Of a stretch of DNA of 64,000 nt, positions 8,949-17,436 are shown piece after piece. Location of the stretch: positions 3,998,955 through 4,062,954 of the forward strand of contig NZ_CP157967.1 in assembly GCF_040215725.1 (NCBI RefSeq), written 5' to 3'. The position numbers and the translations under genes were made by a program. Under the pieces are notes generated by a model that was given only the letters and a program-made list of their open reading frames with translations, had not been told where the DNA came from and ran no database searches. How positions within the stretch are numbered: the stretch's first letter is position 1; every line of letters begins with the position of its first letter. Source of the stretch: Rhizobium sp. ZPR4. Its GTDB lineage: Bacteria; Pseudomonadota; Alphaproteobacteria; Rhizobiales; Rhizobiaceae.

Positions 8949-9641
8949 TCAGAAATCCAGATCGGCATAGTGCGAGACCGGGGTGACACCACGCACGCGC
9001 TCCGCCAGGAGCGGCCGGAAGGACGGGCGCGACTTCAGCCGCTGATACCATTCCTTGGCGACCGGCGATTCCGTCCAGTCGATCTCGCCCAGATAATCTA
9101 GCACGGAAACCGAGGCCGCAGCGGCAAGATCGGCATAGCTCAGCCGCTCGCCGGCCAGCCACTGCCGCGAACCCGCCAGCCAGGACAGATATTTCATGTG
9201 CTGACGGATATTGCCGCGCGCCATGCGCATGACCTTGGAATCGGGAGCACCGCCGCCCTGTTCAGCGGTCATCTGCAGCTTGAAGACGCGTTCGCGCGTC
9301 AGCGGCCGGGTCACATCCTGCTCCATCTTCTGCATGAACCATTCCGTCAGCCGGCGGATTTCAGCGCGCTGGAACGGATCTTCGGCGAGAAGCCGGCGGT
9401 CGCGCTTCAAGACGCCATGGGTCTCGTCGAGATATTCGGAAATGACCGAGGCGCCACAGAGCGCCCGCATGCTGTCATCGACATAGACAGGCAGGGTGCC
9501 GGCAGGGTTCAGCGCCAGGAAATCGCGTCGCTTTTCCCAGGTCTGTTCCTCGATCAGCTCCGTCTGATAGCCATATTCCGTCAGGATCAGACGAACGAAC
9601 CGGGAGGAAGATGACATTGGGTGATGATACAGCGTCGGCAT
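8949..9641 (-). CDS. Glutathione S-transferase family protein
   Basis: A 230-residue two-domain GST. The N-terminal thioredoxin-like domain reads MPTLYHHPMSSSSRFVRLIL, with LNPAGTLPVYVDD containing the cis-proline of the glutathione site and a SVISEYLDET segment. The C-terminal helical domain includes RLSYADLAAAASVSVLDYLGEIDW. The several serines after HHPM may provide the catalytic hydroxyl. The gene is first in a unit with queG (12 bp gap) and the SDR gene. The substrate is unknown; a cytosolic detoxification role is the default for the family. Confidence 0.9.
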   Translation of the reverse strand: MPTLYHHPMSSSSRFVRLILTEYGYQTELIEEQTWEKRRDFLALNPAGTLPVYVDDSMRALCGASVISEYLDETHGVLKRDRRLLAEDPFQRAEIRRLTEWFMQKMEQDVTRPLTRERVFKLQMTAEQGGGAPDSKVMRMARGNIRQHMKYLSWLAGSRQWLAGERLSYADLAAAASVSVLDYLGEIDWTESPVAKEWYQRLKSRPSFRPLLAERVRGVTPVSHYADLDF

Positions 9642-9791
9642 TGGTACTCGGGTGTTTCTGATTGATGCTATGGAGTCTTTTGGGTCGCGATTTTGCGGCC
9701 CTAGTCATTTGTCATCGGTTGAAGCTATAGGATCTTGGCCTAGTTTGCACAAGCGAATCGGGCCGCCCTGCCGTTAGACAAAGGACACGAT

Positions 9792-10589
9792 ATGGCTGAA
9801 CAAATTATTATCGCGTTGGTTTTAGGCCTTGTGGAGGGGCTTACGGAGTTCATTCCGGTCTCCTCGACGGGCCATCTGATATTGCTCGGACATTTTCTCG
9901 GCTTCAAATCGGCCGGCACTTTTGAAGTTTTGATCCAGCTCGGCGCGATTCTCGCCATTCTGCTCGTCTATTTCAATCGCCTCGTCCAGATCGCCAAAGC
10001 GCTCCCCGTCAGCGTCAAGGCCCGGCACTTCGTTCTGGCCGTCCTGTTCGGCTTTCTGCCGGCTGCCGTCATCGGCGCGCTGGCGCATGATTTCATCAAG
10101 ACCGTGCTGTTTAACTCGCCGCTGGTGATCTGTATCTCGCTGATCCTCGGCGGCATCGTTCTCCTTGTCGTCGACAAGATCCAGTTCAAGCCGAAATACA
10201 CCAGCGCCTATGAGTTTTCCTGGCCGATGGCGGTCAAGATCGGCTTCTTCCAGTGCCTGGCCATGATTCCGGGAACGTCGCGCTCCGGTTCGACCATCGT
10301 CGGCGCGCTGCTGCTTGGCGCCGACAAGCGTTCGGCCGCGGAATTTTCCTTCTTCCTCGCCATGCCGACAATGGTCGGTGCCTTCACGCTGGATTTGTGG
10401 AAGAGCCGCCATGATCTCAGCATGGCCGATGGTCAGCTGATCGTTATCGGCTTCGTCATGGCCTTCATCTCGGCGCTGCTTGTGGTGCGCGCGCTGCTCG
10501 ACTTCGTGTCGCGCCGTGGCTACGCCCCCTTCGCATGGTGGCGCATTGCCGTCGGCACGGTCGGCCTGATCGGGCTCTATTTCGGCTGA
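9792..10589 (+). CDS. uppP: Undecaprenyl-diphosphate phosphatase (UppP/BacA)
   Basis: This inner-membrane enzyme recycles the lipid carrier undecaprenyl diphosphate to the monophosphate for peptidoglycan and polysaccharide synthesis; overexpression gives bacitracin resistance in other bacteria. The 265-residue sequence shows the first signature [20 protein letters not shown] with the (E/Q)xxxE residues and the second [19 protein letters not shown] with the catalytic arginine and serine, plus about eight hydrophobic segments. Length is standard. It is monocistronic, with a clear rho-independent terminator 36 bp downstream. Confidence 0.96.
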   Translation: MAEQIIIALVLGLVEGLTEFIPVSSTGHLILLGHFLGFKSAGTFEVLIQLGAILAILLVYFNRLVQIAKALPVSVKARHFVLAVLFGFLPAAVIGALAHDFIKTVLFNSPLVICISLILGGIVLLVVDKIQFKPKYTSAYEFSWPMAVKIGFFQCLAMIPGTSRSGSTIVGALLLGADKRSAAEFSFFLAMPTMVGAFTLDLWKSRHDLSMADGQLIVIGFVMAFISALLVVRALLDFVSRRGYAPFAWWRIAVGTVGLIGLYFG

Positions 10590-10625
10590 GGCCGATCGCC
10601 CGTGCTGCAATCCTGGAAAAAGTGA

Positions 10626-10648
10626 GGCCGGTGAAAACCGGCCTTTTT
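10626..10648 (+). terminator. Rho-independent terminator after uppP
   Basis: Stem GGCCGG-TGAAAA-CCGGCC at 10626-10643 followed directly by TTTTT. It ends the uppP transcript and faces the small minus-strand gene that ends at 10658. Confidence 0.9.
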
Positions 10649-10657
10649 CATGCCCGA

Positions 10658-10822
10658 TCAGTTCGGGGAGGACGCGTCGATGGAACCCGTCGTGCAGGGG
10701 TCGACGCCGTAGGTCGGCGCACATTCGCCCTTGATCGAAGCGATGCTGCCGCGAGCCACGAAGGAGCCTGCGAGAATCACCAGTGCCGCGCACGCAAACA
10801 GAAGCGCGATAGACTTGCCCAT
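10658..10822 (-). CDS. Small hypothetical membrane-anchored or exported protein (54 aa)
   Basis: The frame reads MGKSIALLFACAALVILAG, one hydrophobic segment that could be a signal peptide or membrane anchor, then a short tail with two cysteines (GECAPTYGVDPCTTGSIDASSPN). The two cysteines could form a disulfide in the periplasm. The start at 10822 was chosen because it opens the hydrophobic segment and has a purine-rich GGAAAGG upstream; a start at 10879 would add a polar extension. I do not recognise a family. The hydrophobic/charged arrangement and ribosome site make it probably real. Confidence 0.55.
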   Translation of the reverse strand: MGKSIALLFACAALVILAGSFVARGSIASIKGECAPTYGVDPCTTGSIDASSPN

Positions 10823-11052
10823 CGAAGAATGCCTTTCCGCAGAAGTGTGAAGCGCGCCACCGACCGGTTTGTTGTCCAAGCCTGAGACGCGCGGCTGTGT
10901 TAGTCAGTGAGATGAGCAATAGCAATAAATGTTCATATTAAATTTGACGTTAATGCTACTATTTCCGGAGTGCGTCTTTTGAGCAACGCCAAGCTGTGAA
11001 TGGCGGGGCTTTGCCAGCGCCTTAAAGTACGATTCTGTCTTCGTAGGGCAAT

Positions 11053-11083
11053 AAAAAACGCCGCTCGGAGAAACCGGGCGGCG
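11053..11083 (-). terminator. Rho-independent terminator after the NDUFA9-like gene
   Basis: On the minus strand a GC-rich stem (11083-11059, CGCCGCCCGG/CCGAGCGGCG with a GU pair) is followed by TTTTTT. It lies 28 bp beyond the stop codon of the gene at 11111-12091. Confidence 0.88.
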
Positions 11084-11110
11084 CAAGAATTTCGTAGAGT
11101 AGCCGAATCG

Positions 11111-12091
11111 TCAGGCGGCTTTGCCGGAGCCTGTGAACTGACCCTGCGGGCGGTAGCGCACCAGATAAGACGGCAGCACGGAAACGAGCAGCGTCGGCAG
11201 CAGGCCGATGCCCTTCAAGGTGCGTCCTTCCGCTTCCGCCTGCTTGGAAACGACATTGTCGCTCTTCAAAAGCGTTACCTGGTCGGCGGTGATCGGCGGC
11301 TTGATGAGCGGCACCAGCGAGGCAACAGAGCCGATCAGCGAGGCAAGGCCGAAGGGGATGGAGACGAGCGCCTTCTTGCGGCTGATGACGGAGAGCGTCG
11401 TCTCGAGACACTCGCGGAAGGACAGCACTTCCGGGCCACCGAGCTCATAGGTCGTTCCGGCCTTCAGCTTGCCATCGACGCTGCGGGCAACCGATTCGGC
11501 GATATCCTCGACATAGACGGGCTGGAACTTCGTCTTGCCGCCGCCGATCAGCGGCAGGAACGGCGCCGTGCGCGACATGTCGGCAAACTTGTTGAAGAAC
11601 TCGTCTTCCGGACCAAAGACGATCGAGGGACGCAGGATGATTGCATCCGGCTTGATCGACAGGATTGCGGTTTCGGCGCGAGCCTTGGTGCGCGCATAGG
11701 CCGAAGGCGAGTTGGCATCGGCGCTGAGTGCCGAAATATGCGTCAGAGACGCGCCGACGCCCCGGGCGGCTTCCGCAATCGCCTTGGCGCCGAATTCCTG
11801 CACGGCATCGAAGGTGTTGCGACCGCTTTCGGCGAGAATGCCGACGCAGTTGACGACATGCTGGGCGCCTTCGACGGCGCGGTCGATGGAGTTACGATAG
11901 CGCACATTGGCCTGGACGATCGAAATCTGGCCGAGATTGCCGAGTGGCTGCAGGAAACCGGCAAGATCGGGACGGCGAACGGCGACACGGATGCGATAGC
12001 CGCGCTTGGCAAGCGCACGCACGACGTGCCGCCCGATGAAACCTGATCCTCCGAACACGGTGACGAGCGGCGGGAGGTTGGACAGGGTCAT
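11111..12091 (-). CDS. NDUFA9-like NAD(P)-binding protein (complex I-associated SDR family)
   Basis: A 326-residue atypical SDR: TVFGGSGFIGRHVVRALAKRG is the dinucleotide-binding loop, followed by VVNCVGILAES, THISALSADANSPSAYARTKA and LRPSIVFGPEDEFFNKFA. This set is characteristic of bacterial homologues of the NDUFA9 subunit of respiratory complex I. A C-terminal segment (LLPTLLVSVLPSYLVRYRP) may associate with the membrane. Alphaproteobacterial homologues are proposed to relate to complex I or quinone metabolism; no direct proof is visible here. It is followed by a strong terminator, and a DUF1330 gene lies 112 bp upstream, so it is probably monocistronic. Confidence 0.88.
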   Translation of the reverse strand: MTLSNLPPLVTVFGGSGFIGRHVVRALAKRGYRIRVAVRRPDLAGFLQPLGNLGQISIVQANVRYRNSIDRAVEGAQHVVNCVGILAESGRNTFDAVQEFGAKAIAEAARGVGASLTHISALSADANSPSAYARTKARAETAILSIKPDAIILRPSIVFGPEDEFFNKFADMSRTAPFLPLIGGGKTKFQPVYVEDIAESVARSVDGKLKAGTTYELGGPEVLSFRECLETTLSVISRKKALVSIPFGLASLIGSVASLVPLIKPPITADQVTLLKSDNVVSKQAEAEGRTLKGIGLLPTLLVSVLPSYLVRYRPQGQFTGSGKAA

Positions 12092-12203
12092 GGCAGGCTC
12101 CTCGAAAGGCTTGGATTGGGCTTATCTGGTTTCGTCTTAGCCGATCCGAGCGCCGAGGTGAAGTGCTATCGCGCTGCATTGCAGCGTCGGCTTTTCAAAG
12201 GGT

Positions 12204-12491
12204 TTAAACCCCTTTGACGACGACCATTTCAGCATCAGCCACTTGCTGACGGATTTTGGCCGCGATCTGGTATTCCGGCGAGTTGTAGCAATCGACGGCA
12301 TGTTGCAGCGACGGAAACTCGATGACGACATTGCGGCCGCGCGCCTGTCCTTCAAGCGGGGTAAACGCTCCGCCACGCGCAAGGAAATTCGCGCCATATT
12401 TCTCGAAGGCAGGCTTCGCGGCGGCAACGTAGTCCTTGTAGCGTTCGGGGTCGCGGACATCCACGCGCGCGATCCAATATCCCTTTGCCAT
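12204..12491 (-). CDS. DUF1330 domain-containing protein
   Basis: A 95-residue dimeric alpha-beta barrel protein starting MAKGYWIARVDVRDPERYKDY and containing FLARGGAFTPLEGQARGRNVVIEFPSLQHA, the DUF1330 signature. The family has a ferredoxin-like fold and no settled function. It lies 27 bp downstream of pyrF on the same strand, so it is probably cotranscribed. Length is normal for the family. The GGAGG-like sequence before the ATG at 12491 supports the start. Confidence 0.9.
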   Translation of the reverse strand: MAKGYWIARVDVRDPERYKDYVAAAKPAFEKYGANFLARGGAFTPLEGQARGRNVVIEFPSLQHAVDCYNSPEYQIAAKIRQQVADAEMVVVKGV

Positions 12492-12518
12492 GTTTTCCTC
12501 CCTGCTTGTTCTGGTCGT

Positions 12519-13211
12519 TTAGAGTGCTGCGTCGATCTCGGCGAGGATGGCGCGGGCGGCCTCCTTCGGATCGGCCGACTTGACGATCGGTCGGGCGACG
12601 ACGAGGTGGCTCGATCCGGCCTTGATGGCATCGGCCGGCGTCATCACCCGCTTCTGGTCGCCCTTATCGCTGCCGGCCGGGCGGATGCCGGGGGTCACCA
12701 GCGCCATGTCAGGGCCGATGATCTTGCGGACGGCGGCGGACTCCTCGGCCGAGCAGACGATGCCGCCCATGCCGGCGAGATGCGCCTGTTCAGCCCGGCG
12801 CAGTACCAGCGTATGCGGATCGTATTCATAGCCAGCGGAGATGAGATCCTCTTCGTCCATCGAGGTCAGCACCGTGACGCCGAGCAGGCAGAGATCGGAC
12901 CCCTTGGCCGCCTCGACGGCCGCCTTCATCGCCTTCGGATAGGCGTGCAGCGTCAGCATCGACATGCCCATCTTGACGATGTTCTCCACACCGGAGGCCA
13001 CCGTGTTGTCGATGTCGAGCAGCTTCATGTCGAGAAAGATCTTCTTGCCGCTGGCGGCAAGATCGCGGGCGAATTCCAGGCCGCCGGCGAAGGCGAGCTG
13101 ATAGCCGATCTTGTAATAGAGGATATCGTCGCCGAGGGCGCTGACCACTTTCTCGGCCTCCTGAAGGTTTGGAACATCCAATCCAACGATCAAGCGGTCG
13201 CGTGCGGTCAT
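12519..13211 (-). CDS. pyrF: Orotidine 5'-phosphate decarboxylase
   Basis: PyrF converts OMP to UMP, the last step of de novo pyrimidine synthesis. The 230-residue sequence has [11 protein letters not shown] at the N terminus, the catalytic [12 protein letters not shown] (the D-x-K-x-x-D signature), [13 protein letters not shown], and the phosphate-binding [21 protein letters not shown]. The start at 13211 (MTARDRLIV) lies next to the stop of the upstream phosphatase gene at 13213, implying translational coupling; a longer frame to 13274 overlaps that gene and was rejected. It is followed by the DUF1330 gene. Confidence 0.95.
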   Translation of the reverse strand: MTARDRLIVGLDVPNLQEAEKVVSALGDDILYYKIGYQLAFAGGLEFARDLAASGKKIFLDMKLLDIDNTVASGVENIVKMGMSMLTLHAYPKAMKAAVEAAKGSDLCLLGVTVLTSMDEEDLISAGYEYDPHTLVLRRAEQAHLAGMGGIVCSAEESAAVRKIIGPDMALVTPGIRPAGSDKGDQKRVMTPADAIKAGSSHLVVARPIVKSADPKEAARAILAEIDAAL

Positions 13212-13212
13212 A

Positions 13213-13800
13213 TCAAGCCCATCCCATCCAGTCTTCCATGGGTGTCCAGTCGCATGAGACGACGCGCTTCGCAAGATCGAAACAGAAAAGATTGCCGCCG
13301 CCCGGCGGCTGGTCGCCCTGCCGCGCGATCGGCTTTCCCTCCAGATGGCATTTCAGCAGCGTGCCGACGCCGCCATGACCGACGAAGGCGATGGGTACTT
13401 CTGGATCGTGCCGCGCAAGAACGGCCTCGACGTTGGAGACGATTCTCGCCTGCGCGTCGATGGCGCGTTCCCAGCCCTTGAAGCTTTCATGTGGATTGGC
13501 GAAGAACCAGTCGGCTGCCTTCTCGAACTCCGGCGGAGCCAGAAAGCCCGTGGCGCTGCGGTCATTTTCGTGCGTGGCCTCGATGATCTCGATCGGTGCG
13601 CCGCTTGCCGCGGCCAAAGCCTCGGCCGTTTCGATCGCCTTGCGCTCGCCGCTGGAAATAATGAGGCCAAGCTCTCGCGCCCAGGGGCGGCTTGCCGCCA
13701 GTCGCGCCCGCCCGGCTCCAATGTCGGACAAGCCCCATTGCGGCACCGGCACATCCGGATCGATGCGCACCTGCGGGTGCGTAATATAAAGAGCATACAT
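13213..13800 (-). CDS. Histidine phosphatase superfamily protein with altered RHG motif
   Basis: A 195-residue protein with the fold of the phosphoglycerate mutase-like histidine phosphatases: [33 protein letters not shown], and [23 protein letters not shown], which contains the second conserved histidine. The N-terminal catalytic motif, normally RHG after a beta strand, is here ITHPQV: the histidine is kept but the arginine and glycine are not. Activity may be reduced or the substrate different. It is first in a unit with pyrF (2 bp gap) and the DUF1330 gene, and lies 20 bp downstream of pmtA's ATG side. The function is not known. Confidence 0.85.
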   Translation of the reverse strand: MYALYITHPQVRIDPDVPVPQWGLSDIGAGRARLAASRPWARELGLIISSGERKAIETAEALAAASGAPIEIIEATHENDRSATGFLAPPEFEKAADWFFANPHESFKGWERAIDAQARIVSNVEAVLARHDPEVPIAFVGHGGVGTLLKCHLEGKPIARQGDQPPGGGNLFCFDLAKRVVSCDWTPMEDWMGWA

Positions 13801-13820
13801 GGATTGTCCCAGCGATTGCC

Positions 13821-14414
13821 TCAGCCGCGGCTATAGACCCAGAGCTGGGCCGGCGGAATGTTGCGGACGATGAAGTCGTAGTGGCGGATATGGTAGCGAT
13901 CCGGCTTGGCGATGATCGGTGAAACCGGTCCATAGGAAATCTGCACCATGGGCCGACCGGGCGGCATGCGGTCCAAAAGGCTTTCCAGTAAGGCGACGCG
14001 CGCCTTCATCGGGAAATTGAGGAGCGGAATGCCTGAGACGACGCAATCGAAGGTCTGTCCGCGCAGCACGCCGAGCGTCGTATCGAGATCGAAGGCATCG
14101 CCATTGATGAAGTTGACGCCAGGGTAACGGCGTACGAGATGATTGTAGAAATCGGTCGAATATTCGATGGCGACCAAGTTCTCCGGTTCGATGCCGCGTC
14201 CGAGGATCGCCTTGGTGATCGCCCCGGTTCCCGGTCCGAGTTCCAACACTGGCAGGCCGGATTGGGTGTTGATGACACCAGCCATCTTGCGGGCCGTGAT
14301 CGACGAGGTGGGAACGATCGACCCGACGGTCTTTGGTCCCTGCATCATGCCTTTGAAGAAACGAATCTCCTCGTCGAACTTCTTGCCCAGCCGTTCCTTG
14401 AGACGCAGCGCCAT
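13821..14414 (-). CDS. pmtA: Phospholipid N-methyltransferase PmtA
   Basis: PmtA methylates phosphatidylethanolamine three times to phosphatidylcholine, a major rhizobial membrane lipid needed for full interaction with hosts. The 197-residue sequence reads MALRLKERLGKKFDEEIRFF, then SIVPTSSITARKMA, the SAM motif VLELGPGTGAITKAIL, and QISYGPVSPI...RYHIRHYDFIVRNIPPAQLW, closely matching the Sinorhizobium-type enzyme as I recall it. The start at 14414 follows GGGGGGAGAGC; a longer frame to 14558 lacks family similarity. It ends 20 bp before the histidine phosphatase gene on the same strand. Confidence 0.95.
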   Translation of the reverse strand: MALRLKERLGKKFDEEIRFFKGMMQGPKTVGSIVPTSSITARKMAGVINTQSGLPVLELGPGTGAITKAILGRGIEPENLVAIEYSTDFYNHLVRRYPGVNFINGDAFDLDTTLGVLRGQTFDCVVSGIPLLNFPMKARVALLESLLDRMPPGRPMVQISYGPVSPIIAKPDRYHIRHYDFIVRNIPPAQLWVYSRG

Positions 14415-14523
14415 GCTCTCCCCCCACCAGATGTTACCGTCGCGACTTACATACCGCTTCTCTAGGATCTTGCAACGGGATGACGCAATAACAAGAGAAA
14501 ATGTCGCAATCGACAAAGGACCA

Positions 14524-14568
14524 AATAAAAGCGCCCCTGCGTTGTATGAACGCATCAAAGGGCGCTTT
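14524..14568 (-). terminator. Nested hairpin terminator after dnaN
   Basis: Arms AAAGCGCCC (14528-14536) and GGGCGCTTT (14560-14568) enclose a second stem GCGTT-gtatg-AACGC. On the minus strand the outer stem is followed by TTTTATTT, so it should end transcription from dnaN before pmtA. Confidence 0.75.
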
Positions 14569-14577
14569 GGTTTCGCC

Positions 14578-14688
14578 AGAGCCGGATGATTTTAGGTCTG
14601 TTCGACCTAAAATCATCCGGCTCTGGAATCAAAGAAGTGGAGCATGATGTTGTCCGAAAACCGCTCACACTTTTCGGCATCATGCTCT
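14578..14688. repeat. RIME-like palindromic element, copy 2
   Basis: Same two-palindrome layout as at 229-337: GATTTTAGGTC-tgttc-GACCTAAAATC at the left, AGCATGATG...CATCATGCT around GAAAACCGC-TCACACTTTTC at the right. The right end GCTCTA contains the TAG stop of dnaN read leftward (TAG AGC ATG ATG CCG). It lies between dnaN and its terminator. Confidence 0.88.
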
Positions 14689-15805
14689 ACACGCGCATCG
14701 GCATCAGCACATAGAGCGCGTCGTCGCCGGCCGTGTCGCGGATGAGCGTCGGCGAGCCGGCATCGGCCAGCAGGAACACAGCGGAATCGCCCGAAAGCTG
14801 CGCGGTGATATCGAGGAGATACTTCGCATTGAAGCCGATTTCCATCGGGTCCATCTCATAGCCGACGGCGACTTCTTCGGTCGCGCTGCCCGAATCCGGG
14901 TTGTTGACCGTCAGCAGCAGCTGGCCGTCGGACAGAGCGAGCTTCACGGCGCGGCCGCGCTCGGAAGAGATCGTCGATACGCGGTCGACGGCCTGGGCGA
15001 AGGTCTGACAATCGACGCGCATTTCCTTGTCGTTGTTGGCCGGGATGACTCGCTGATAGTCCGGGAAGGTGCCATCGATCAGCTTCGACGTCATGACGAT
15101 GGAGCCGATCGTCAGACGGATCTTGGCGTCGGACACTTCGACCGTGACGACCGCGTCCGGCGAATCCACCAGCTTTTGAAGTTCGCCGACCGTCTTGCGC
15201 GGAATGATGATGCCGGGCATGCCTTCCGAGCCCGAGGGGGCGGTAACATCGGCGCGGGCCAGGCGATGGCCGTCGGTGGCGACTGCCCGAAGCTTCAGGT
15301 CACCATCGCTTTCGATCGTGTGGAAGAAGATGCCGTTGAGATAATAGCGGGTCTCCTCGGTGGAGATCGCGAACTGCGTCCGGTCGATCAGCATCTTCAG
15401 ATCGGCCGCCTTCAGCTTGAAGGAGTGGCTGAAGCTGCCGGCGGTGAGATCCGGGAAATCGGATTCCGGCAGGCATTGCAGCGAGAACTTCGAGCGGCCG
15501 GAGGCGACCGTCATCGAGCTGCCGTCGGCATTGGTGGCCAGCAGCACTTCCGAGCCGTCGGACAGTTTGCGCACGATGTCGTAGAGCAGATGAGCGGGAA
15601 CCGTGGTGGCGCCGGCCTGCTCGACATTGGCGGGCGTTGCCTCGGTGATTTCGAGGTCGAGGTCGGTCGCCTTCATGTCGAGGTTCGTGCCATCGGCCTT
15701 CAGAAGCACGTTGGACAGGATCGGGATCGTGTTGCGGCGCTCGACCACGCGATGTACGTGGTTCAGCGACTTCAGGAGGTTCGACCGCTCAATTGTTATA
15801 CGCAT
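14687..15805 (-). CDS. dnaN: DNA polymerase III beta subunit (sliding clamp)
   Basis: DnaN forms the ring that tethers the replicative polymerase to DNA. The 372-residue protein starts MRITIERSNLLKSLNHVHRV, shows VVERRNTIPILSNVLL, ATDGHRLARADV in the second domain, and ends with SPTLIRDTAGDDALYVLMPMRV, the C-terminal clamp signature. Length is standard for three clamp domains. An open frame continues about 270 codons further upstream without clamp similarity and is antisense to rsmI, so 15805 is the start. The gene is far from dnaA, as is usual in rhizobia. The TAG stop is provided by the edge of a RIME-like repeat. Confidence 0.97.
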   Translation of the reverse strand: MRITIERSNLLKSLNHVHRVVERRNTIPILSNVLLKADGTNLDMKATDLDLEITEATPANVEQAGATTVPAHLLYDIVRKLSDGSEVLLATNADGSSMTVASGRSKFSLQCLPESDFPDLTAGSFSHSFKLKAADLKMLIDRTQFAISTEETRYYLNGIFFHTIESDGDLKLRAVATDGHRLARADVTAPSGSEGMPGIIIPRKTVGELQKLVDSPDAVVTVEVSDAKIRLTIGSIVMTSKLIDGTFPDYQRVIPANNDKEMRVDCQTFAQAVDRVSTISSERGRAVKLALSDGQLLLTVNNPDSGSATEEVAVGYEMDPMEIGFNAKYLLDITAQLSGDSAVFLLADAGSPTLIRDTAGDDALYVLMPMRV

Positions 15806-16057
15806 GGATGCTACCGCTTTCGACCGTGACTTGCCGGGCGGCCCGAGGCGCCCGAGCGACATGTTTTCGGACGAGGCCCGAAAGATTGGACAGGCAACTT
15901 GGCAGACTTCTCCCTCTGAATGCAAGAGGCATGGATCAATTGCCAAGGGCCAATTCGACATTTCGTCGACAATGCTCCACAGGAATTGCACCGCTCTTGC
16001 CGTCCGTGCGCGCCTCGCCCATAAAGGCTGCTTATCCCAAGCGAATTCAGGACCGGC

Positions 16058-16966
16058 ATGAACGAAGACCAATTGAGCGGCGGAGCGCGCAGTTTCCGCC
16101 TGCATAACAATCAGATTCCGGCCCGCCCCCTCGAACCGGCGCTCTATCTCGTCGCGACACCCATCGGCAATCTCGGCGACATCACGCTGAGGGCGCTGGA
16201 AACGCTCGCCGGCGCCGATGTGCTCGCCTGCGAGGACACGCGCGTCACCCGCGTTCTGCTCGACCGCTATGGCATCCAGAACAAGCCCTATGCCTATCAC
16301 GAATACAATGCCGATGAGGCCGGTCCGCGGCTGCTGCAGGCGTTGGAGGCCGGCCGCTCGGTGGCGCTGGTGTCGGATGCCGGCACGCCGCTCGTCTCCG
16401 ATCCCGGCTACCGGCTGGCGGTGCAGGCGATCGAGGCGGGCTACAAGGTCGTTCCGATCCCCGGCGCCTCGGCGCCGCTCGCAGCCCTTGTCGGCTCCGG
16501 TCTTCCGAACGACGCCTTCTTCTTCGCCGGTTTCCTGCCGGCCAAGGATAAAGGCCGGCGGGACCGGCTGGCCGAGCTGGCAGCCGTGCCTGCCACTCTC
16601 ATCTTCTTTGAATCGCCGCATCGCATCGCCGCAACCCTTGCCGCCGCCGCCGATGTGCTTGGGGGCGAGCGCGCAGGTGCCGTCTGCCGCGAGCTGACGA
16701 AGACCTTCGAGGAATTCCGACGCGGCACATTGTCCGAACTCGCCGCATTCTATGATGCCGTCGACAATGTGAAGGGCGAAATCGTCTGGCTCGTCGGTCC
16801 GCCCGCCGAAAGCGTCACGGCGGAGGCCGATGTCGATGCGATCCTGGCCGATCTCTCAGGGACAATGCCGACCGCCAAGGCCGCGACCGAGGCTGCACGC
16901 CTCACCGGCCTGCCGCGCAAGGAGCTGTATCAGCGCCTGCTCGATATGAAGGAGCGCCATGCTTGA
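16058..16966 (+). CDS. rsmI: 16S rRNA (cytidine-1402-2'-O)-methyltransferase
   Basis: RsmI methylates the ribose of C1402 in the decoding centre of 16S rRNA. The 302-residue protein shows LYLVATPIGNLGDITLRALE, the nucleotide-binding VLACEDTRVTRVLL, VALVSDAGTPLVSDPGYRLA and IPGASAPLAALVGSGLP, all diagnostic of the tetrapyrrole methylase-like RsmI fold. The last codons overlap the start of the YraN gene by 8 bp, an arrangement common in many proteobacteria. It is divergent from dnaN, with 250 bp between the two starts. Confidence 0.96.
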   Translation: MNEDQLSGGARSFRLHNNQIPARPLEPALYLVATPIGNLGDITLRALETLAGADVLACEDTRVTRVLLDRYGIQNKPYAYHEYNADEAGPRLLQALEAGRSVALVSDAGTPLVSDPGYRLAVQAIEAGYKVVPIPGASAPLAALVGSGLPNDAFFFAGFLPAKDKGRRDRLAELAAVPATLIFFESPHRIAATLAAAADVLGGERAGAVCRELTKTFEEFRRGTLSELAAFYDAVDNVKGEIVWLVGPPAESVTAEADVDAILADLSGTMPTAKAATEAARLTGLPRKELYQRLLDMKERHA

Positions 16967-17339
16967 TCCGAGGCCTGAGACAGGCGAGACGCGGAAACGG
17001 CAAAAGGCCTGGCGGCGCGGGCATATCGCCGAATATCTCGCCGCAGCCTTCCTGATGCTCAAGGGCTATCGCATCCTGGCGATCCGCCACCGCACCAAGC
17101 TTGGTGAAATCGATATCGTCGCCCGCAAGGGCGATCTCGCCGTCTTCGTCGAGGTCAAGTCGCGGCGCGGCGCGCAGGAGGCGATCGACGCCGTTTCCGT
17201 CTCTTCGCAAAGGCGAATCCGTGCCGCAAGCGATCTCTGGCTTGCCCGCCAGCCGGATTTCGCCCGCCTCTCGCAGCGCTATGATATCGTCGCCATGCTG
17301 CCCGGCCGCTGGCCGCAGCATTTTCCCGATGCGTTTTGA
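16959..17339 (+). CDS. YraN family protein (UPF0102)
   Basis: A 126-residue protein with the restriction endonuclease-like fold of UPF0102: RRGHIAEYLAAAFLMLKGYRIL, then LGEIDIVARKGDLAVFVEVKSRRG, which gives the D-ExK metal-binding triad of the PD-(D/E)xK superfamily. Its cellular substrate is not established. It overlaps rsmI by 8 bp with AAGGAG as ribosome site inside rsmI, so both are cotranscribed and coupled. The N-terminal stretch is rich in arginine and lysine. Confidence 0.92.
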   Translation: MLDPRPETGETRKRQKAWRRGHIAEYLAAAFLMLKGYRILAIRHRTKLGEIDIVARKGDLAVFVEVKSRRGAQEAIDAVSVSSQRRIRAASDLWLARQPDFARLSQRYDIVAMLPGRWPQHFPDAF

Positions 17340-17436
17340 CTGAGGCGTTACAGGACCGTCACAAAATCAGCCTATTGCCGGGCAACCAGCACTCGCGGCT
17401 TTTTCGCCGGCGCTCCTCATTTCGACAGGCTTCACC

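Noticed and set aside
15806..16621. N-terminal extension of DnaN
   Set aside because: Antisense to rsmI and without clamp similarity; the clamp starts at MRITIERS (15805).
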